The notes: generated by a model from the letters alone, not told the origin. A DNA stretch of 64,000 bases from Amycolatopsis sp. CA-128772 (GCF_002904295.1 NZ_PPHG01000014.1:62001-126000); one strand, 5' to 3'; positions 8,265-18,182 are shown, counted from the first letter of the stretch. Numbers and translations: made by a program.

Positions 8265-10316
8265 ATGGACACCATCACTCGCCCCACCGGGGGAAGCCTG
8301 GCCCGCGTGGCCGGCTGGGCGCAGCGCCACCGGTGGCTCGCCGTCGCACTCTGGGCACTGATCCTCATCGGCGTCACCGTCACCTCCGGGCTCACCGGCA
8401 GCGCGTTCCACGACGACAACTCGCTGCCCGGCACGGAGTCGCAGCAGGTCGTCGACCGGCTACAGCACACCGCGCATTCGGGCGCCGGCGCGCAGATCGT
8501 GCTGAAGGCCGATGACGGCCTCGCCGCGCATCGATCAGTGATAGAGAGCATGCTGCGCGATGTCCGATTGCAGCCGCACGTGCGGTCGGTGACCGCACCG
8601 TTCGAGACGCTCTCGGCGGACGGCAGGATCGGCTACGCCACCGTCACCTTCGACGCGGCTTCGACCGACCTCCCCTACGACGACATCGTGAAGTTCGCCG
8701 ACGCCGCGAAGCGTGTCGCGCCGGTCGAAGTCGGCCTCGCCGGCGATCCGGTCAAGCGGATCTCCGGAGGCGGCGGCCCCGCGGAAGGCGTCGGGCTGCT
8801 CGCCGCGCTGGTCATCCTCGTGTTCCTGTTCCGGTCGCTGCTCGCGGCCGGGTTACCGGTGCTCACCGCGGTGTTCGCCGTCGGCAGCACGCTCGGCGTG
8901 ATCACGGTCGTCTCGCACTTCGTCGACATCGCGAGCTACACCTCGCCGTTGATGATGCTGGTCGGGTTCGGTGTCGGCGTCGACTACGCGTTGCTCGTCT
9001 TCTCCCGCTACCGCACCGAAATCCTCGCCGGGTACGACCGCGAAACAGCCGCCCGGCGGGCGCTCGACACCGCCGGCCGTTCGGTGCTGTTCGCGGGGAC
9101 GACGGTGATCATCGCGCTGCTCGGCCTCCTCGCGCTCGGGCTCGGCGGGCTGCGCGGGGTGGCGCTGTCCGTCGCGCTCACCGTCCTGATGACGATGCTC
9201 GCGTCGGTGACGCTCCTGCCCGCGCTGCTGTCGCTCTTCGGCAAGCGCCTCGAGCGCGGAATCCGCCGGCACGCCGCAAAGCGCGACCACGGCAAGCTCT
9301 GGCGGCGGCTCGCGGACGGCGTCCAGCGACGTCCCGCGGCACCGCTGGCAATCGGCCTGCTGCTCCTCATCGGCCTGTCCATCCCGGCCGCGGGGATGCG
9401 GCTCGGGTTCGCCGACGCGAGCACCGACCCCGCCGGATCGACCACGCGGAAGGCCTACGACCTGCTCGCCGAGGGTTTCGGGCCCGGCTTCTCCGGCCCT
9501 CTAGCAGTGATCAGTGTGGACGGCGACCCCGTCGCGCTGCAGCAGACGCTCGCGTCGACGCCGGGCATCGCCCGCGCGCTGCCGCCGATGGGCGGGACCG
9601 TCCTCGTGTTCCCGACGACGTCGCCGCAGGACGAGGCGACCGCCGAGCTGGTGACGCGCCTGCGCACCGACGTCCTCCCGGCCCTGCCCGGCCACTACCT
9701 CGTCGGCGGCTCGGTCGCGGCCGCGACGGACTTCGCCGGCGCCGTCGCGGACCGGCTGCCGCTGTTCGTGCTGGTCGTCGTCGGGCTGTCCGCGCTGCTG
9801 CTGATGGTCGTGTTCCGGTCGGTCCTCATCCCGCTCAAGGCGGCGCTGCTGAACCTGCTGAGCATCGGCGCCTCGCTCGGCGTGATGACGCTGGTCTTCG
9901 GCGACGGCTGGTTCGGCGCGCAGCCCGGCCCGATCGAGGCGTTCGTGCCGGTGATGATCTTCGCGATCGTGTTCGGGCTGTCGATGGACTACGAGGTGTT
10001 CCTCGTCTCGCGGATGCACGAGGAGTGGCGGCGCACCGGCGACGCGCGGCTGGCGGTGCGCGAAGGGCTCGCCGCGACCGGCGGCGTGATCACCGCGGCC
10101 GGCGCGATCATGGTGCTGGTGTTCGGTGCGTTCCTGCTCGACCCGTCGCGGATGCTGGCGCAGTTCGGCCTCGGGCTGGCGGTCGCGGTGCTGCTGGACG
10201 CGCTGGTGATCCGCTGCCTGGTCGTCCCCACGGTGATGCGCCTGCTCGGCGCCCGGGCGTGGTGGCTGCCGCGGTGGCTGGACCGCCGGCTGCCGCACCT
10301 CGCGCTGGAGCCGTGA
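8265..10316 (+). CDS. MMPL/RND-type membrane exporter
   Basis: From the ATG at 8265 the protein has 683 residues with two repeats of the MMPL domain: a single helix (LAVALWALILIGVTVTSGLTG), an extracellular loop, then five or six helices, repeated after about residue 345. Typical family segments are GVGVDYALLVFSRYRTE in repeat 1 and GLSMDYEVFLVSRMHEE in repeat 2, carrying the Asp-Tyr pairs that relay protons. MMPL proteins export lipids, siderophores or drugs. It is probably under control of the kinase/regulator pair just upstream. An in-frame GTG at 8220 would extend it by 15 non-conserved residues. Confidence 0.9.
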   Translation: MDTITRPTGGSLARVAGWAQRHRWLAVALWALILIGVTVTSGLTGSAFHDDNSLPGTESQQVVDRLQHTAHSGAGAQIVLKADDGLAAHRSVIESMLRDVRLQPHVRSVTAPFETLSADGRIGYATVTFDAASTDLPYDDIVKFADAAKRVAPVEVGLAGDPVKRISGGGGPAEGVGLLAALVILVFLFRSLLAAGLPVLTAVFAVGSTLGVITVVSHFVDIASYTSPLMMLVGFGVGVDYALLVFSRYRTEILAGYDRETAARRALDTAGRSVLFAGTTVIIALLGLLALGLGGLRGVALSVALTVLMTMLASVTLLPALLSLFGKRLERGIRRHAAKRDHGKLWRRLADGVQRRPAAPLAIGLLLLIGLSIPAAGMRLGFADASTDPAGSTTRKAYDLLAEGFGPGFSGPLAVISVDGDPVALQQTLASTPGIARALPPMGGTVLVFPTTSPQDEATAELVTRLRTDVLPALPGHYLVGGSVAAATDFAGAVADRLPLFVLVVVGLSALLLMVVFRSVLIPLKAALLNLLSIGASLGVMTLVFGDGWFGAQPGPIEAFVPVMIFAIVFGLSMDYEVFLVSRMHEEWRRTGDARLAVREGLAATGGVITAAGAIMVLVFGAFLLDPSRMLAQFGLGLAVAVLLDALVIRCLVVPTVMRLLGARAWWLPRWLDRRLPHLALEP

Positions 10317-10319
10317 CGC

Positions 10320-10352
10320 GAGGATGGCCGCCACGGCGTGGCGGCCATCCTC
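10320..10352. terminator. Bidirectional hairpin terminator
   Basis: A perfect 15-bp inverted repeat, GAGGATGGCCGCCAC and its complement, around a 3-base GGC loop. It lies between the convergent MMPL and GH92 genes and can serve both. Confidence 0.75.
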
Positions 10353-10380
10353 CTCCGGCGCGCGCCGGCAGAACTGCCGG

Positions 10381-12717
10381 TCAGCTCCCCCAGGCCGACG
10401 GCGTCTCGGACAGGCGGAACTCCAGCGCGCCGCCGGTCCGCAGGAAGGACTCGTCGAGCTTCCAGTCCCGCTGCGGCCGGCCCGACCGCCGGACGTCGGC
10501 GACGTACTTACCGCTGCCGGACGTCGTGATCCGGATCGACGCGCCACCCGCCGGCCGGACCACGGCGCTGGGGAACAGCGGGCTCGAGAGCAGCAGTTCC
10601 CCCGTACCCGGCGTCCGCGGGTAGAGGCCGAGCGCGGCGAAGACGTACCAGGCGGACATCGTGCCGAGGTCGTCGTTGCCGGGCAGCCCCGCCGGGCCGG
10701 TCGTGTACACGGTGGTGATCAGTTGCCGGACAGTTTCCTGCGTCTTCGCCGGCTGCCCGAGCTCGTTGTACAGCCACGGCGCGTGGATGTCGGGCTCGTT
10801 CGTCGGGTCGTACTTGAGCGGGCCGCCGCCCTTCAGCTGCCAGTTCCCGCTCGCGTCGTGGAAGAATTCGTCGAGACGGGCGATCGCGGCGGCCTTGCCG
10901 CCCATGGCGTCGGCCAGGCCGGAGACGTCCTGCGGGACCATCCAGGTGTAGGCCGCCGCGCTGCCCTGCGCGAAGCCGCGGTCGCTCGCCGGGTCGAACG
11001 GCGTCACCCAGCTGCCGTCGACGTTGCGGGCCTGCGCGTAGCCGGTGCCGGGATTGAAGACGTTGCGCCAGTACGTGCCCCGGGCGTGCAGCTCCGCAGC
11101 TTCGCGGGTGCGGCCCAGCAGCTCTGCGAAATGTCCGATTGCGGAGTCGGCGACCGCGTCCTCGAGCGTCTCGGCGGCGCCGCCCCAGCAGTGGCAGACG
11201 TCGTTGGGTGCGTAGTGCGACGTGAGGTACTGCGCAAGGTTCGGCCGCTGGCCGACGCACTGGCCGGGGCAGCCACCGTCCTGCAGTCCTTCCGGCCGCG
11301 GGACGGTCGCCTGCTCGTACAGCGACTCGAACGCGCCGCGGTAGTCGAAGTTGCGCACGCCCATCGCGTAGAAGGTCGCGATCGTCGCCGCCGACGGGTC
11401 GCCGGTCATCACGTGCGTCGCGCCGTTGACGTGCACCCAGCGGTCCCAGACGCCGTCGTTCTGCCGGGCGTAGTTGTAGAGCGACTGCGCGAAGTTCCCG
11501 GCCACGCGCGGTTCCAGCAGGGCCAGCAGCTGCACGTGGGCGCGGTACTGGTCCCAGCCGGAGAAATTCGAGTACTGCGCGTCCTGCCCGCGTTCGACTC
11601 GGTGGAGTTGCCGGTCCATCCCCAGGTACCGGCCGTCGACGTCGCTGACGAGGTTGGGCTGCTGAAAGCTGTGGTAGAGCGCGGTGGTGAAGACGATCCG
11701 CTGGTTCGCCGTGCCGCCGCCGACGTCCACCCGGCTCAGCTCGGTGTTCCATGCCTTCTTCGTCCTCGTGGCAATACTGTCCACAGTAGGCCGGCCTGGC
11801 TGCTCGGCGCGCAGGTTGCCCTCGGCGCCTTCGAGGGAGACGTACGAGATCGCGATCCGCATCGTGACGTCGCTGCCGGGCGCGAAGGTGACGTACCCGC
11901 CCGAACCGCGGCCGGCGCGGTCCTTGCCGGTCGCGTAGCCTTCGCCGCCGGTCTGGTCGAGGCCGCCGGGCTGCAGCGTCGCGTCCTGCCACGTTCCGGT
12001 GCCGGTGAACGGCCGGTCGAACCGCGCGGTGAAGTACAGCCGGTAGTAGGACTTGCGGTTGTTGACGCCGCCGTTCGCGCGGCGGCCGCAGAAGGCGCCG
12101 GTGAGCACGGACCCGGTGACCGTGCGGTTGGCCGGATCGAGGTGGGTCTCGGCGTCTTCGCTGCCGTTGAGCGAGTTCGACGTGCGGAAGAGCAGGGACG
12201 CGGGCTTGCCCGCCGGGTAGCGCAGGGCGGCGATCGCGGTGCGTTCGGTCGCTGCAGTGTCCGTCGTGACGCCGTTCTGCAGGACGAGACGGTAGCGTCC
12301 CGGCGTCGCAGCTTCGTCGGCGTGGCTGAAGTTGCTCGCGTAGACGGCGTCAGTGGTGTCAGCGGTCGGCGAGGAGGTGACGTCGCCTGCGAAGGGCAGG
12401 ATCGGCACGTCCCCGGCGGCGCCCGGGTTGCAGCCGGCGCCGTTGACGTGGGTGAGGCTGAAGCCGCGGATCCGGGTGGTGTCGTACTGGTAGCCGTTGG
12501 CGGCGCCGGTCGAGGTCTGGTCGCCGCGGGTGCTGGTCGGGCTCCAGGCGAGCATGCCGAAGGGCGCGGTCGCTCCGGGGTAGGTGTTGCCGTCCCCGGC
12601 CGAGCCGATGAGGGGATCGACGAAGTCGGCGGGACTGAGGTCGGCGGCGGCTGACATCGTTGTCAACACGGCGGCGAAGAGGGCGGCGGCCAGTGCCACC
12701 GTGACGGGACGGCGCAT
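10381..12717 (-). CDS. Secreted GH92 family alpha-mannosidase
   Basis: A 778-residue protein with a clear Sec signal peptide (MRRPVTVALAAALFAAVLTTMSAAA). The N-terminal beta-sandwich begins VDPLIGSAGDGNTYPGATAPFGM, the GH92 start signature. The catalytic (alpha/alpha)6 region contains HVNGATHVMTGDPSAATIATFYAMG and, near the C-terminus, GNDDLGTMSAWYVFAALGLYP, where the acidic residues of the family sit. GH92 enzymes are calcium-dependent inverting exo-alpha-mannosidases that trim mannans or N-glycan-like chains outside the cell. Linkage specificity cannot be read here. The gene is alone on its strand between terminators. Confidence 0.92.
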   Translation of the reverse strand: MRRPVTVALAAALFAAVLTTMSAAADLSPADFVDPLIGSAGDGNTYPGATAPFGMLAWSPTSTRGDQTSTGAANGYQYDTTRIRGFSLTHVNGAGCNPGAAGDVPILPFAGDVTSSPTADTTDAVYASNFSHADEAATPGRYRLVLQNGVTTDTAATERTAIAALRYPAGKPASLLFRTSNSLNGSEDAETHLDPANRTVTGSVLTGAFCGRRANGGVNNRKSYYRLYFTARFDRPFTGTGTWQDATLQPGGLDQTGGEGYATGKDRAGRGSGGYVTFAPGSDVTMRIAISYVSLEGAEGNLRAEQPGRPTVDSIATRTKKAWNTELSRVDVGGGTANQRIVFTTALYHSFQQPNLVSDVDGRYLGMDRQLHRVERGQDAQYSNFSGWDQYRAHVQLLALLEPRVAGNFAQSLYNYARQNDGVWDRWVHVNGATHVMTGDPSAATIATFYAMGVRNFDYRGAFESLYEQATVPRPEGLQDGGCPGQCVGQRPNLAQYLTSHYAPNDVCHCWGGAAETLEDAVADSAIGHFAELLGRTREAAELHARGTYWRNVFNPGTGYAQARNVDGSWVTPFDPASDRGFAQGSAAAYTWMVPQDVSGLADAMGGKAAAIARLDEFFHDASGNWQLKGGGPLKYDPTNEPDIHAPWLYNELGQPAKTQETVRQLITTVYTTGPAGLPGNDDLGTMSAWYVFAALGLYPRTPGTGELLLSSPLFPSAVVRPAGGASIRITTSGSGKYVADVRRSGRPQRDWKLDESFLRTGGALEFRLSETPSAWGS

Positions 12718-12826
12718 GGGCGGAGATTAACCGGCTCCGGTGGCTGCCCGGCGAACTCCGGGTGGACAGCTTTCCGGACAGTCGCTTCGGCGCGGGCCGA
12801 AGGCCCCGGCCCTTACGTTCGCCACC

Positions 12827-13414
12827 ATGGAGATCAAGCCCCGGATCCTGTACTTCGGCACGCCGGTGGTGCTGCTCAGCACCGAGAACGACGACGGCAG
12901 CGCGAACCTGGCCCCGATGTCCTCGGCGTGGGCGCTCGGCTGGACGGTCGTGCTCGGCATCGCGGCCGACGGCCAGACCGCGCACAACCTCCGCGCCCGC
13001 CCGGACGTCGTCGTCAACCTGCCGGCGCCGGCGCAGTGGGAGGCGGTGGAGCGGCTGGCGCCGTTGACCGGCCGCGACCCGGTGCCGGCGACCAAGCCGA
13101 TGTTCCGCCACGAGCGTGCGAAGTTCGCAGCCGCGGGCCTGACGCCGGAGCCGTCGCGGCTGGTGCGGCCGCCGCGGGTCGCGGAGTGCCCGCTGCAGCT
13201 GGAGGCCCGATCGGTGATAGAGCAATCGGACATCAGCGGGGAGTTTCACATCGTGCAAGCGCAGGTGCTGGCGGTGCACGCAGCGCCGGAACTGGTCGTG
13301 CCGGGTACCGAGCACATCGACCCGAAAGCGTGGAGCCCGCTGATCTACAACTTCCGGCACTACTTCGGGCTCGGCGCCGAACTCGGGCACAGCTTCCGGT
13401 CCGAGACGCGCTGA
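12827..13414 (+). CDS. Flavin reductase-like FMN-binding split-barrel protein
   Basis: Starting at ATG 12827 (MEIKPRILYFGTPVVLLSTEN) the protein has 195 residues of a flavin-reductase/split-barrel fold. The segment NLAPMSSAWALGWTVVLGIAADGQTAHNLRARPDVVVNLP is typical of proteins that bind FMN and interrupt transfer to NADPH. Several in-frame codons exist upstream to 12740 but they encode no conserved sequence. It probably reduces flavin or a flavin-bound substrate. It is divergent from the GH92 gene; no partner monooxygenase is next to it. Confidence 0.8.
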   Translation: MEIKPRILYFGTPVVLLSTENDDGSANLAPMSSAWALGWTVVLGIAADGQTAHNLRARPDVVVNLPAPAQWEAVERLAPLTGRDPVPATKPMFRHERAKFAAAGLTPEPSRLVRPPRVAECPLQLEARSVIEQSDISGEFHIVQAQVLAVHAAPELVVPGTEHIDPKAWSPLIYNFRHYFGLGAELGHSFRSETR

Positions 13415-13446
13415 AGGGCCCTCCCTGGCCGAGGAGGGCCCTTCAG
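13411..13446. terminator. Bidirectional hairpin terminator overlapping a stop codon
   Basis: A perfect 14-bp stem (CTGAAGGGCCCTCC and complement) with an 8-base loop. The TGA of the flavin reductase gene lies in the left arm. It separates that gene from the convergent fadB gene. Confidence 0.75.
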
Positions 13447-13453
13447 TCAGTGC

Positions 13454-15625
13454 TTATTCGTAGATCTCGCCCTTGGCGGCCTTCTCGACCAGGGACTGCG
13501 GCGGCTCGAAGTGGTCGCCGTAGCGCGCGGCCAGCTCACGGGACCGGTCGACGAAGCCCTGCAGGCCACCCTCGTACTGGTTGATGTACTGGATGACACC
13601 GCCGGTCCACGCCGGGAAGCCGATGCCGAAGATCGAGCCGATGTTGGCGTCGGCCACCGACGTCAGTACGCCTTCGTCGAAGCACTTGACCGTTTCCAGG
13701 GCCTCCGCGAAGAGCATCCGCTCCTTGAGGTCCTCGAACGGCACCTCCGCCGAGCCGGACTTGAACGCGTCCCGCAGGCCAGGCCAGAGCCCGGCACGCT
13801 TGCCTTCCGAGTCGTACTCGTAGAAGCCCGCGCCCGTCGAGCGGCCCTTGCGGTCGAACTCCTCGACCATCCGGTCGATCACGGACTCCGACGCGTGCGC
13901 CTTCCACGTGCCACCAGCGGCCTCGATCGCCTCGCGCGTCTCCTTGCGGATCTTGCGCGGCAGGGTCAGCGTCAGCTCGTCCATCAGCTGCAGCGGCGGC
14001 GCCGGGTAGCCGGCCTGCGAACCCGCCTGCTCGATCGACGCCGGCTCGACGCCCTCGCCCAGCGCAGCGACGGCCTCGTTGATGAACGTGCCGATCACGC
14101 GGGAGGTGAAGAAGCCGCGGCTGTCGTTGACGACGATCGGGGTCTTCTTGATCTGCAGCGTGTAGTCGAAGACCTTGGCCAGCGTCGCCGGCGACGTCTT
14201 CTCGCCGCAGATGATTTCGACCAGCGGCATCTTGTCCACCGGCGAGAAGAAGTGGATCCCGATGAAGTCCTCGGTCCGCTGCACGCCCTCGGCGAGGGTG
14301 GTGATCGGCAGCGTCGAGGTGTTGGAACCCAGCACCGCGTCGGCGTTGACGATGCCCTCGATCTCGCCGAAGACCTTGTGCTTCAGCTCGACGCTCTCGA
14401 ACACGGCCTCGATGACGAAGTCGACGCCCGCGAAGTCGGCCGGGTCGGCGGTCGGCTTGATCTTGGCCAGTAGCGCGTCCGACTTCTCCTGCGTGGTCTT
14501 GCCGCGCGAAAGGGCCTTCTGCTCGATCTTGGCCGCGTAGCCCTTGCCCTTCTCGGCCGCCTCCTGCGAGACGTCCTTGAGCACGACGTCGATGCCGGCC
14601 TTCGCCGAGACGTACGCGATCGCGGCACCCATCATCCCGGCGCCGAGAACACCGACCTTCTTCGCGGTGTACTTCTCGAAACCGTCCGGACGCGAGCCGC
14701 CGGAGTTGATGGTCTGCAGGTCGAAGAAGAACGCCTTCGTCATGTTCTTCGAGACCTGGCCGGTGGCGAGGTGGATGAAGTAGCGCGTCTCGATCTGGAT
14801 CGCGGTGTCGAAGTCGACCTGCGCGCCCTCGATCGCGGCAGCCAGGATGGCCCGCGGCGCCGGCATGTTCGCGCCCTTGATCTGCTTGCGCAGGTTCGCC
14901 GGGAACGCCGGCAGGTTGGCTGCGAAGCTCGGGTTCGACGGCGTGCCGCCCGGGATCTTGTAGCCCTTGACGTCCCACGGCTGGACGCCGCCTTCGGGGT
15001 TCGCCTTGATCCACGCCTTCGCGGCGGGGACGAGCTCCTCGACCGTGCCGACGAGCTCGTGCACCAGGCCGAGTTCCAGGGCCTTGGCGGGGCGGTGCCG
15101 CTGGCCCTGCAGCAGGACGTTCAGCAGCGCGCTCTGGATGCCGAGCAGGCGCACGGTGCGGACCACGCCACCGCCGCCGGGCAGCAGGCCCAGCGTCACC
15201 TCGGGCAGGCCGATCTGGCTGCCCTTGACGTCGGCGGCGATGCGGTGGTGCGTCGCCAGCGCGATCTCGAGGCCACCGCCGAGCGCGGCGCCGTTGATCG
15301 CCGCGACGACCGGCTTGCCGAGCTGCTCGATGCGGCGCATCTGCCCCTTCATCAGGGTGCTGCCCTCGGTCAGCTCGACCGCGTGCTCGGGCTTGGCCTG
15401 GATGAGGTCGTTCAGGTCGCCGCCGGCGAAGAACGTCTTCTTGGCGGACGTGAGGACGACACCGGTGATGCTGTCCTTCTCCGCCTCGAGGCGGTCGACG
15501 GTGACGCCGAGCGACTCGCGGAAGTCGGCGTTCATCGTGTTCGCCGACTGGTTCGGGTCGTCCAGGGTCAGGGTGACGATGCCGTCGGAGTCCTGCTCCC
15601 AGCGGATGGTCTTGCTCTCGGCCAT
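13454..15625 (-). CDS. fadB: Fatty-acid oxidation multifunctional enzyme, enoyl-CoA hydratase / 3-hydroxyacyl-CoA dehydrogenase
   Basis: From ATG 15625 (MAESKTIRWEQDSDG) the protein has 723 residues. The first about 190 are a crotonase domain (GGDLNDL, ALGGGLEIALATHHRIA as oxyanion-hole segments). From about residue 335 comes the NAD-binding Rossmann motif GVLGAGMMGAAIAYVSAKAG, then the 3HCDH C-terminal domain with GIHFFSPVDKMPLVEII and NDSRGFF. It catalyses hydration and oxidation of acyl-CoA in the beta-oxidation cycle. It follows the thiolase gene by 8 bases in the same operon. The longer open frame upstream overlaps the thiolase and is not used. Confidence 0.93.
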   Translation of the reverse strand: MAESKTIRWEQDSDGIVTLTLDDPNQSANTMNADFRESLGVTVDRLEAEKDSITGVVLTSAKKTFFAGGDLNDLIQAKPEHAVELTEGSTLMKGQMRRIEQLGKPVVAAINGAALGGGLEIALATHHRIAADVKGSQIGLPEVTLGLLPGGGGVVRTVRLLGIQSALLNVLLQGQRHRPAKALELGLVHELVGTVEELVPAAKAWIKANPEGGVQPWDVKGYKIPGGTPSNPSFAANLPAFPANLRKQIKGANMPAPRAILAAAIEGAQVDFDTAIQIETRYFIHLATGQVSKNMTKAFFFDLQTINSGGSRPDGFEKYTAKKVGVLGAGMMGAAIAYVSAKAGIDVVLKDVSQEAAEKGKGYAAKIEQKALSRGKTTQEKSDALLAKIKPTADPADFAGVDFVIEAVFESVELKHKVFGEIEGIVNADAVLGSNTSTLPITTLAEGVQRTEDFIGIHFFSPVDKMPLVEIICGEKTSPATLAKVFDYTLQIKKTPIVVNDSRGFFTSRVIGTFINEAVAALGEGVEPASIEQAGSQAGYPAPPLQLMDELTLTLPRKIRKETREAIEAAGGTWKAHASESVIDRMVEEFDRKGRSTGAGFYEYDSEGKRAGLWPGLRDAFKSGSAEVPFEDLKERMLFAEALETVKCFDEGVLTSVADANIGSIFGIGFPAWTGGVIQYINQYEGGLQGFVDRSRELAARYGDHFEPPQSLVEKAAKGEIYE

Positions 15626-15633
15626 TGTGGTCC

Positions 15634-16845
15634 TCACACCCGCTCGATGATGGTCGCGACGCCCATGCCGCCGCCGATGCACAGGGTCACCAGCGCGCGA
15701 CGCGCCTGGCGGCGTTCGAGCTCGTCGACCACCGTGCCGACCAGCATCGCGCCGGTGGCGCCGAGCGGGTGGCCCATGGCGATCGCGCCGCCGTTGACGT
15801 TGACCTTCTCCTCGTCGAGGTGCAGGTCCTTGATCCACTTGAGCACGACGGAGGCGAACGCCTCGTTCAGCTCCCACAGGTCGATGTCCTCGGGCGTGAG
15901 GCCCGCGGTCTTCAGCACCTTTTCGGTGGCCGGGGTGGGGCCGGTGAGCATGATCGTCGGCTCGGAGCCGACGGTCGCGGTCGCCACGATCCGGGCGCGC
16001 GGGGTCAGCCCGAAGGTCTGGCCGATCTGCTCGGAGCCGACCAGCACCAGCGCGGCGCCGTCGACGATGCCGGAGGAGTTGCCGCCGGTGTGGACGTGGT
16101 TGATCTTCTCGACCGAGTGGTACTTCTGCAACGCCACGGCGTCGAAGCCGCCCAGCTCACCGATGCCGGCGAACGCGGGCTTGAGCTTGCCGAGGCCCTC
16201 GACGGTGGAGCCGGGACGGCGGTGCTCGTCGTGATCCAGGATCGTGACGCCGTTGAGGTCCTTGACCGGCACGACGGACTTGGCGAAGTAGCCGCCGGAC
16301 CACGCCGCTTCGGCACGGTCCTGCGAGCGGACGGCCCAGCGGTCGACGTCTTCGCGGGAGAAGCCCTCGATGGTCGCGATCAGGTCGGCGCCGGTGCCCT
16401 GCGGGACGATGTAGTTGTCGTACGCGGTGGCGGGGTCCATGAACAGCGCGCCGCCGTCGGAGCCCATCGGCACCCGCGACATCGACTCGACCCCGCCCGC
16501 GATGACCAGCTGGTCCCAGCCGGAGCGGATCTTCTGCGCGGCGGTGTTGGTGGCCTCGAGGCCGGAGGCGCAGAAGCGGTTGAGCTGCACGCCGGCGACG
16601 GTCTCGGGCAGGCCCGCGTTCAGCGCGGCGGTGCGCGCGATCACGGCGCCCTGCTCCCCGACGGGCGAGACGACGCCGAGCACGATGTCGTCGATCACCG
16701 CGGGGTCGAGGTTCGGGTGGCGGACCTTCAGTTCGTTGATCAGGCCGACCACCAGGTCGACCGGCTTGGTGCCGTGCAGGGCACCGCCCTTGTTCTTGCC
16801 GCGAGGCGTGCGGATCGCCTCGTAGATGTAGGCCTCGCTACTCAC
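15634..16845 (-). CDS. fadA: Acetyl-CoA C-acyltransferase (thiolase)
   Basis: A 403-residue thiolase with the nucleophilic Cys in NRFCASGLE, the His in [15 protein letters not shown] and the C-terminal base Cys in [15 protein letters not shown]. It cleaves 3-ketoacyl-CoA to acetyl-CoA and shortened acyl-CoA, completing the cycle with FadB, which is encoded 8 bases downstream. The operon is divergent from a regulator with two TetR domains, and the shared intergenic region holds candidate operators. Confidence 0.94.
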   Translation of the reverse strand: MSSEAYIYEAIRTPRGKNKGGALHGTKPVDLVVGLINELKVRHPNLDPAVIDDIVLGVVSPVGEQGAVIARTAALNAGLPETVAGVQLNRFCASGLEATNTAAQKIRSGWDQLVIAGGVESMSRVPMGSDGGALFMDPATAYDNYIVPQGTGADLIATIEGFSREDVDRWAVRSQDRAEAAWSGGYFAKSVVPVKDLNGVTILDHDEHRRPGSTVEGLGKLKPAFAGIGELGGFDAVALQKYHSVEKINHVHTGGNSSGIVDGAALVLVGSEQIGQTFGLTPRARIVATATVGSEPTIMLTGPTPATEKVLKTAGLTPEDIDLWELNEAFASVVLKWIKDLHLDEEKVNVNGGAIAMGHPLGATGAMLVGTVVDELERRQARRALVTLCIGGGMGVATIIERV

Positions 16846-16920
16846 AGAACACTCCTCGCGAGCGGATGGGACGTCGTCGTGCCTAGCCGTGTCGCAGCCG
16901 ACTATACCGGCCAGTAGGGC

Positions 16921-16932
16921 TAATGCCCATTA
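16921..16932. promoter_or_regulatory. Candidate TetR operator between fadA and the tandem-TetR gene
   Basis: TAATG-CC-CATTA is a perfect 5-bp-arm palindrome in the 158-base divergent intergenic region, about 75 bases upstream of fadA. A second dyad, CCCAT-N7-ATGGG, lies at 16950-16966. Two dyads fit a protein with two DNA-binding domains, but binding is inference. Confidence 0.4.
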
Positions 16933-17003
16933 ACATATCGCCGGATAACCCCATGGTGTCAATGGGTTGCAGGTGTGCCATGAGCCGCTATCGTTCACTC
17001 ACC

Positions 17004-18182
17004 ATGACCGACGTCGAACGCAGCTCGCGCCCCCGCGACCGCAAGGCCCAGCTGGCCGCGGTGGCGGCGGAGCTGTTCCGCGCGCGGGGCTTCCCCGGCG
17101 TCGGCATCAAGGACATCGCGGACGCGGCGGGCGTCACCGGGCCGGCGCTGTACCGCCACTTCGCGGACAAGCAGGCGATCCTGGCGTACGTCGTCCTGAG
17201 CGGCTTCGAAGACATGGAAGCGGCGACGACGGAGGCCCTGACGGACGCGGTTTCCCCCGCTGACCAGCTGGAAGCCCTCCTGACGCGGCTGGCGACGCAG
17301 GCTGTCGAGCGCCGGGAGATCGCGGCGCTGTGGCGCTGGGAAGGGCGGCACCTGCCGAAGGAGGACCAGCGGGAGATCGCGCGTCGCTCAGCCCTGGCGC
17401 TGGCGGCCTGGGCCAAGGCGCTGCTGTTCCGGCGTCCCGAGCTGCCCGGCGAGGATGCGGAGCTGCTCTGCTGGGCCGCTCTATCAGTGTTCGGGAGCGT
17501 GTCGGTCCACCACACGTCGGTAGCGCGCCGCCGCTTCGCGCAGCTGCTGGTCGGCCTGGCTCTCGATGTGCTGAACGCCACACTGCCGGCGGCGTCGCCC
17601 GAGGCTGATCCGCCGTCGTTGCGCCTCGGCACACCGTCCCGCCGCGAGCAGGTCCTCGCGGAGGCAACGGCCCTGTTCGCCCAGCGCGGCTTCCACGACG
17701 TGAGCATGGAGGACATCGGAGCGGCGGCGGGCATAGCGGGCCCGAGCGTCTACCGCCACTTCCCGAGCAAGGCGGCCCTGATGGTGGCCATCGGCCACCG
17801 GGCGGCGGACAGGCTGGCGCTGGCGGCGGAGCGAGCGCTGCAGGCGTCCGACGAAGTTTCGGCGTTGCGCAGGCTGGCGGCGTCGTACGTGCACACGATC
17901 CTGCACACGCCGGAACTGCTGGTGTCGTTCTCGGCGGACCGCGTCACGATGCCGGACCGCGACAAGACGGACCTGTTGCGCGTACAGCGCGACTACGTGG
18001 CCCAGTGGGTGACGCTGCTGTCGGCGGTACGCCCGGAGCTGCCACCGCGGGAAGCGAAGATCACGGTGCACGCGGCGTTAACGATCGCTAACGACCTGGC
18101 CCGCACCCGCCGCGTGGCATCGAGACCCACCTTCGAGGCGGAGCTGACGACGTTGCTCCACACCGTCCTCGGCGTCGTCTGA
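17004..18182 (+). CDS. Transcriptional regulator with two fused TetR units
   Basis: From ATG 17004 the protein has 392 residues and contains two complete TetR units in tandem. Unit 1 has the helix-turn-helix VGIKDIADAAGVTGPALYRHFADKQAIL at about residues 33-60. Unit 2 has VSMEDIGAAAGIAGPSVYRHFPSKAALM at about residues 235-262. Ordinary TetR regulators are about 200 residues and dimerise, so this single chain may act as an intramolecular pseudo-dimer. It is divergent from fadA-fadB and is likely their regulator, sensing acyl-CoA. A TTA leucine codon (18078) lies in a 16-bp palindrome near the 3' end. In-frame starts at 16980 and 16923 would add a non-conserved tail. Confidence 0.85.
   Translation: MTDVERSSRPRDRKAQLAAVAAELFRARGFPGVGIKDIADAAGVTGPALYRHFADKQAILAYVVLSGFEDMEAATTEALTDAVSPADQLEALLTRLATQAVERREIAALWRWEGRHLPKEDQREIARRSALALAAWAKALLFRRPELPGEDAELLCWAALSVFGSVSVHHTSVARRRFAQLLVGLALDVLNATLPAASPEADPPSLRLGTPSRREQVLAEATALFAQRGFHDVSMEDIGAAAGIAGPSVYRHFPSKAALMVAIGHRAADRLALAAERALQASDEVSALRRLAASYVHTILHTPELLVSFSADRVTMPDRDKTDLLRVQRDYVAQWVTLLSAVRPELPPREAKITVHAALTIANDLARTRRVASRPTFEAELTTLLHTVLGVV

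Noticed and set aside
10324..12654. A 776-codon plus-strand open frame opposite the GH92 gene
   Set aside because: No recognisable domain, Arg/Ala/Val repeats only; the minus strand encodes a complete GH92 enzyme with signal peptide.
16923..17003. Upstream start for the tandem-TetR gene at 16923
   Set aside because: It would place the candidate operators inside the coding sequence and adds residues unrelated to TetR; ATG 17004 directly precedes the conserved N-terminus.
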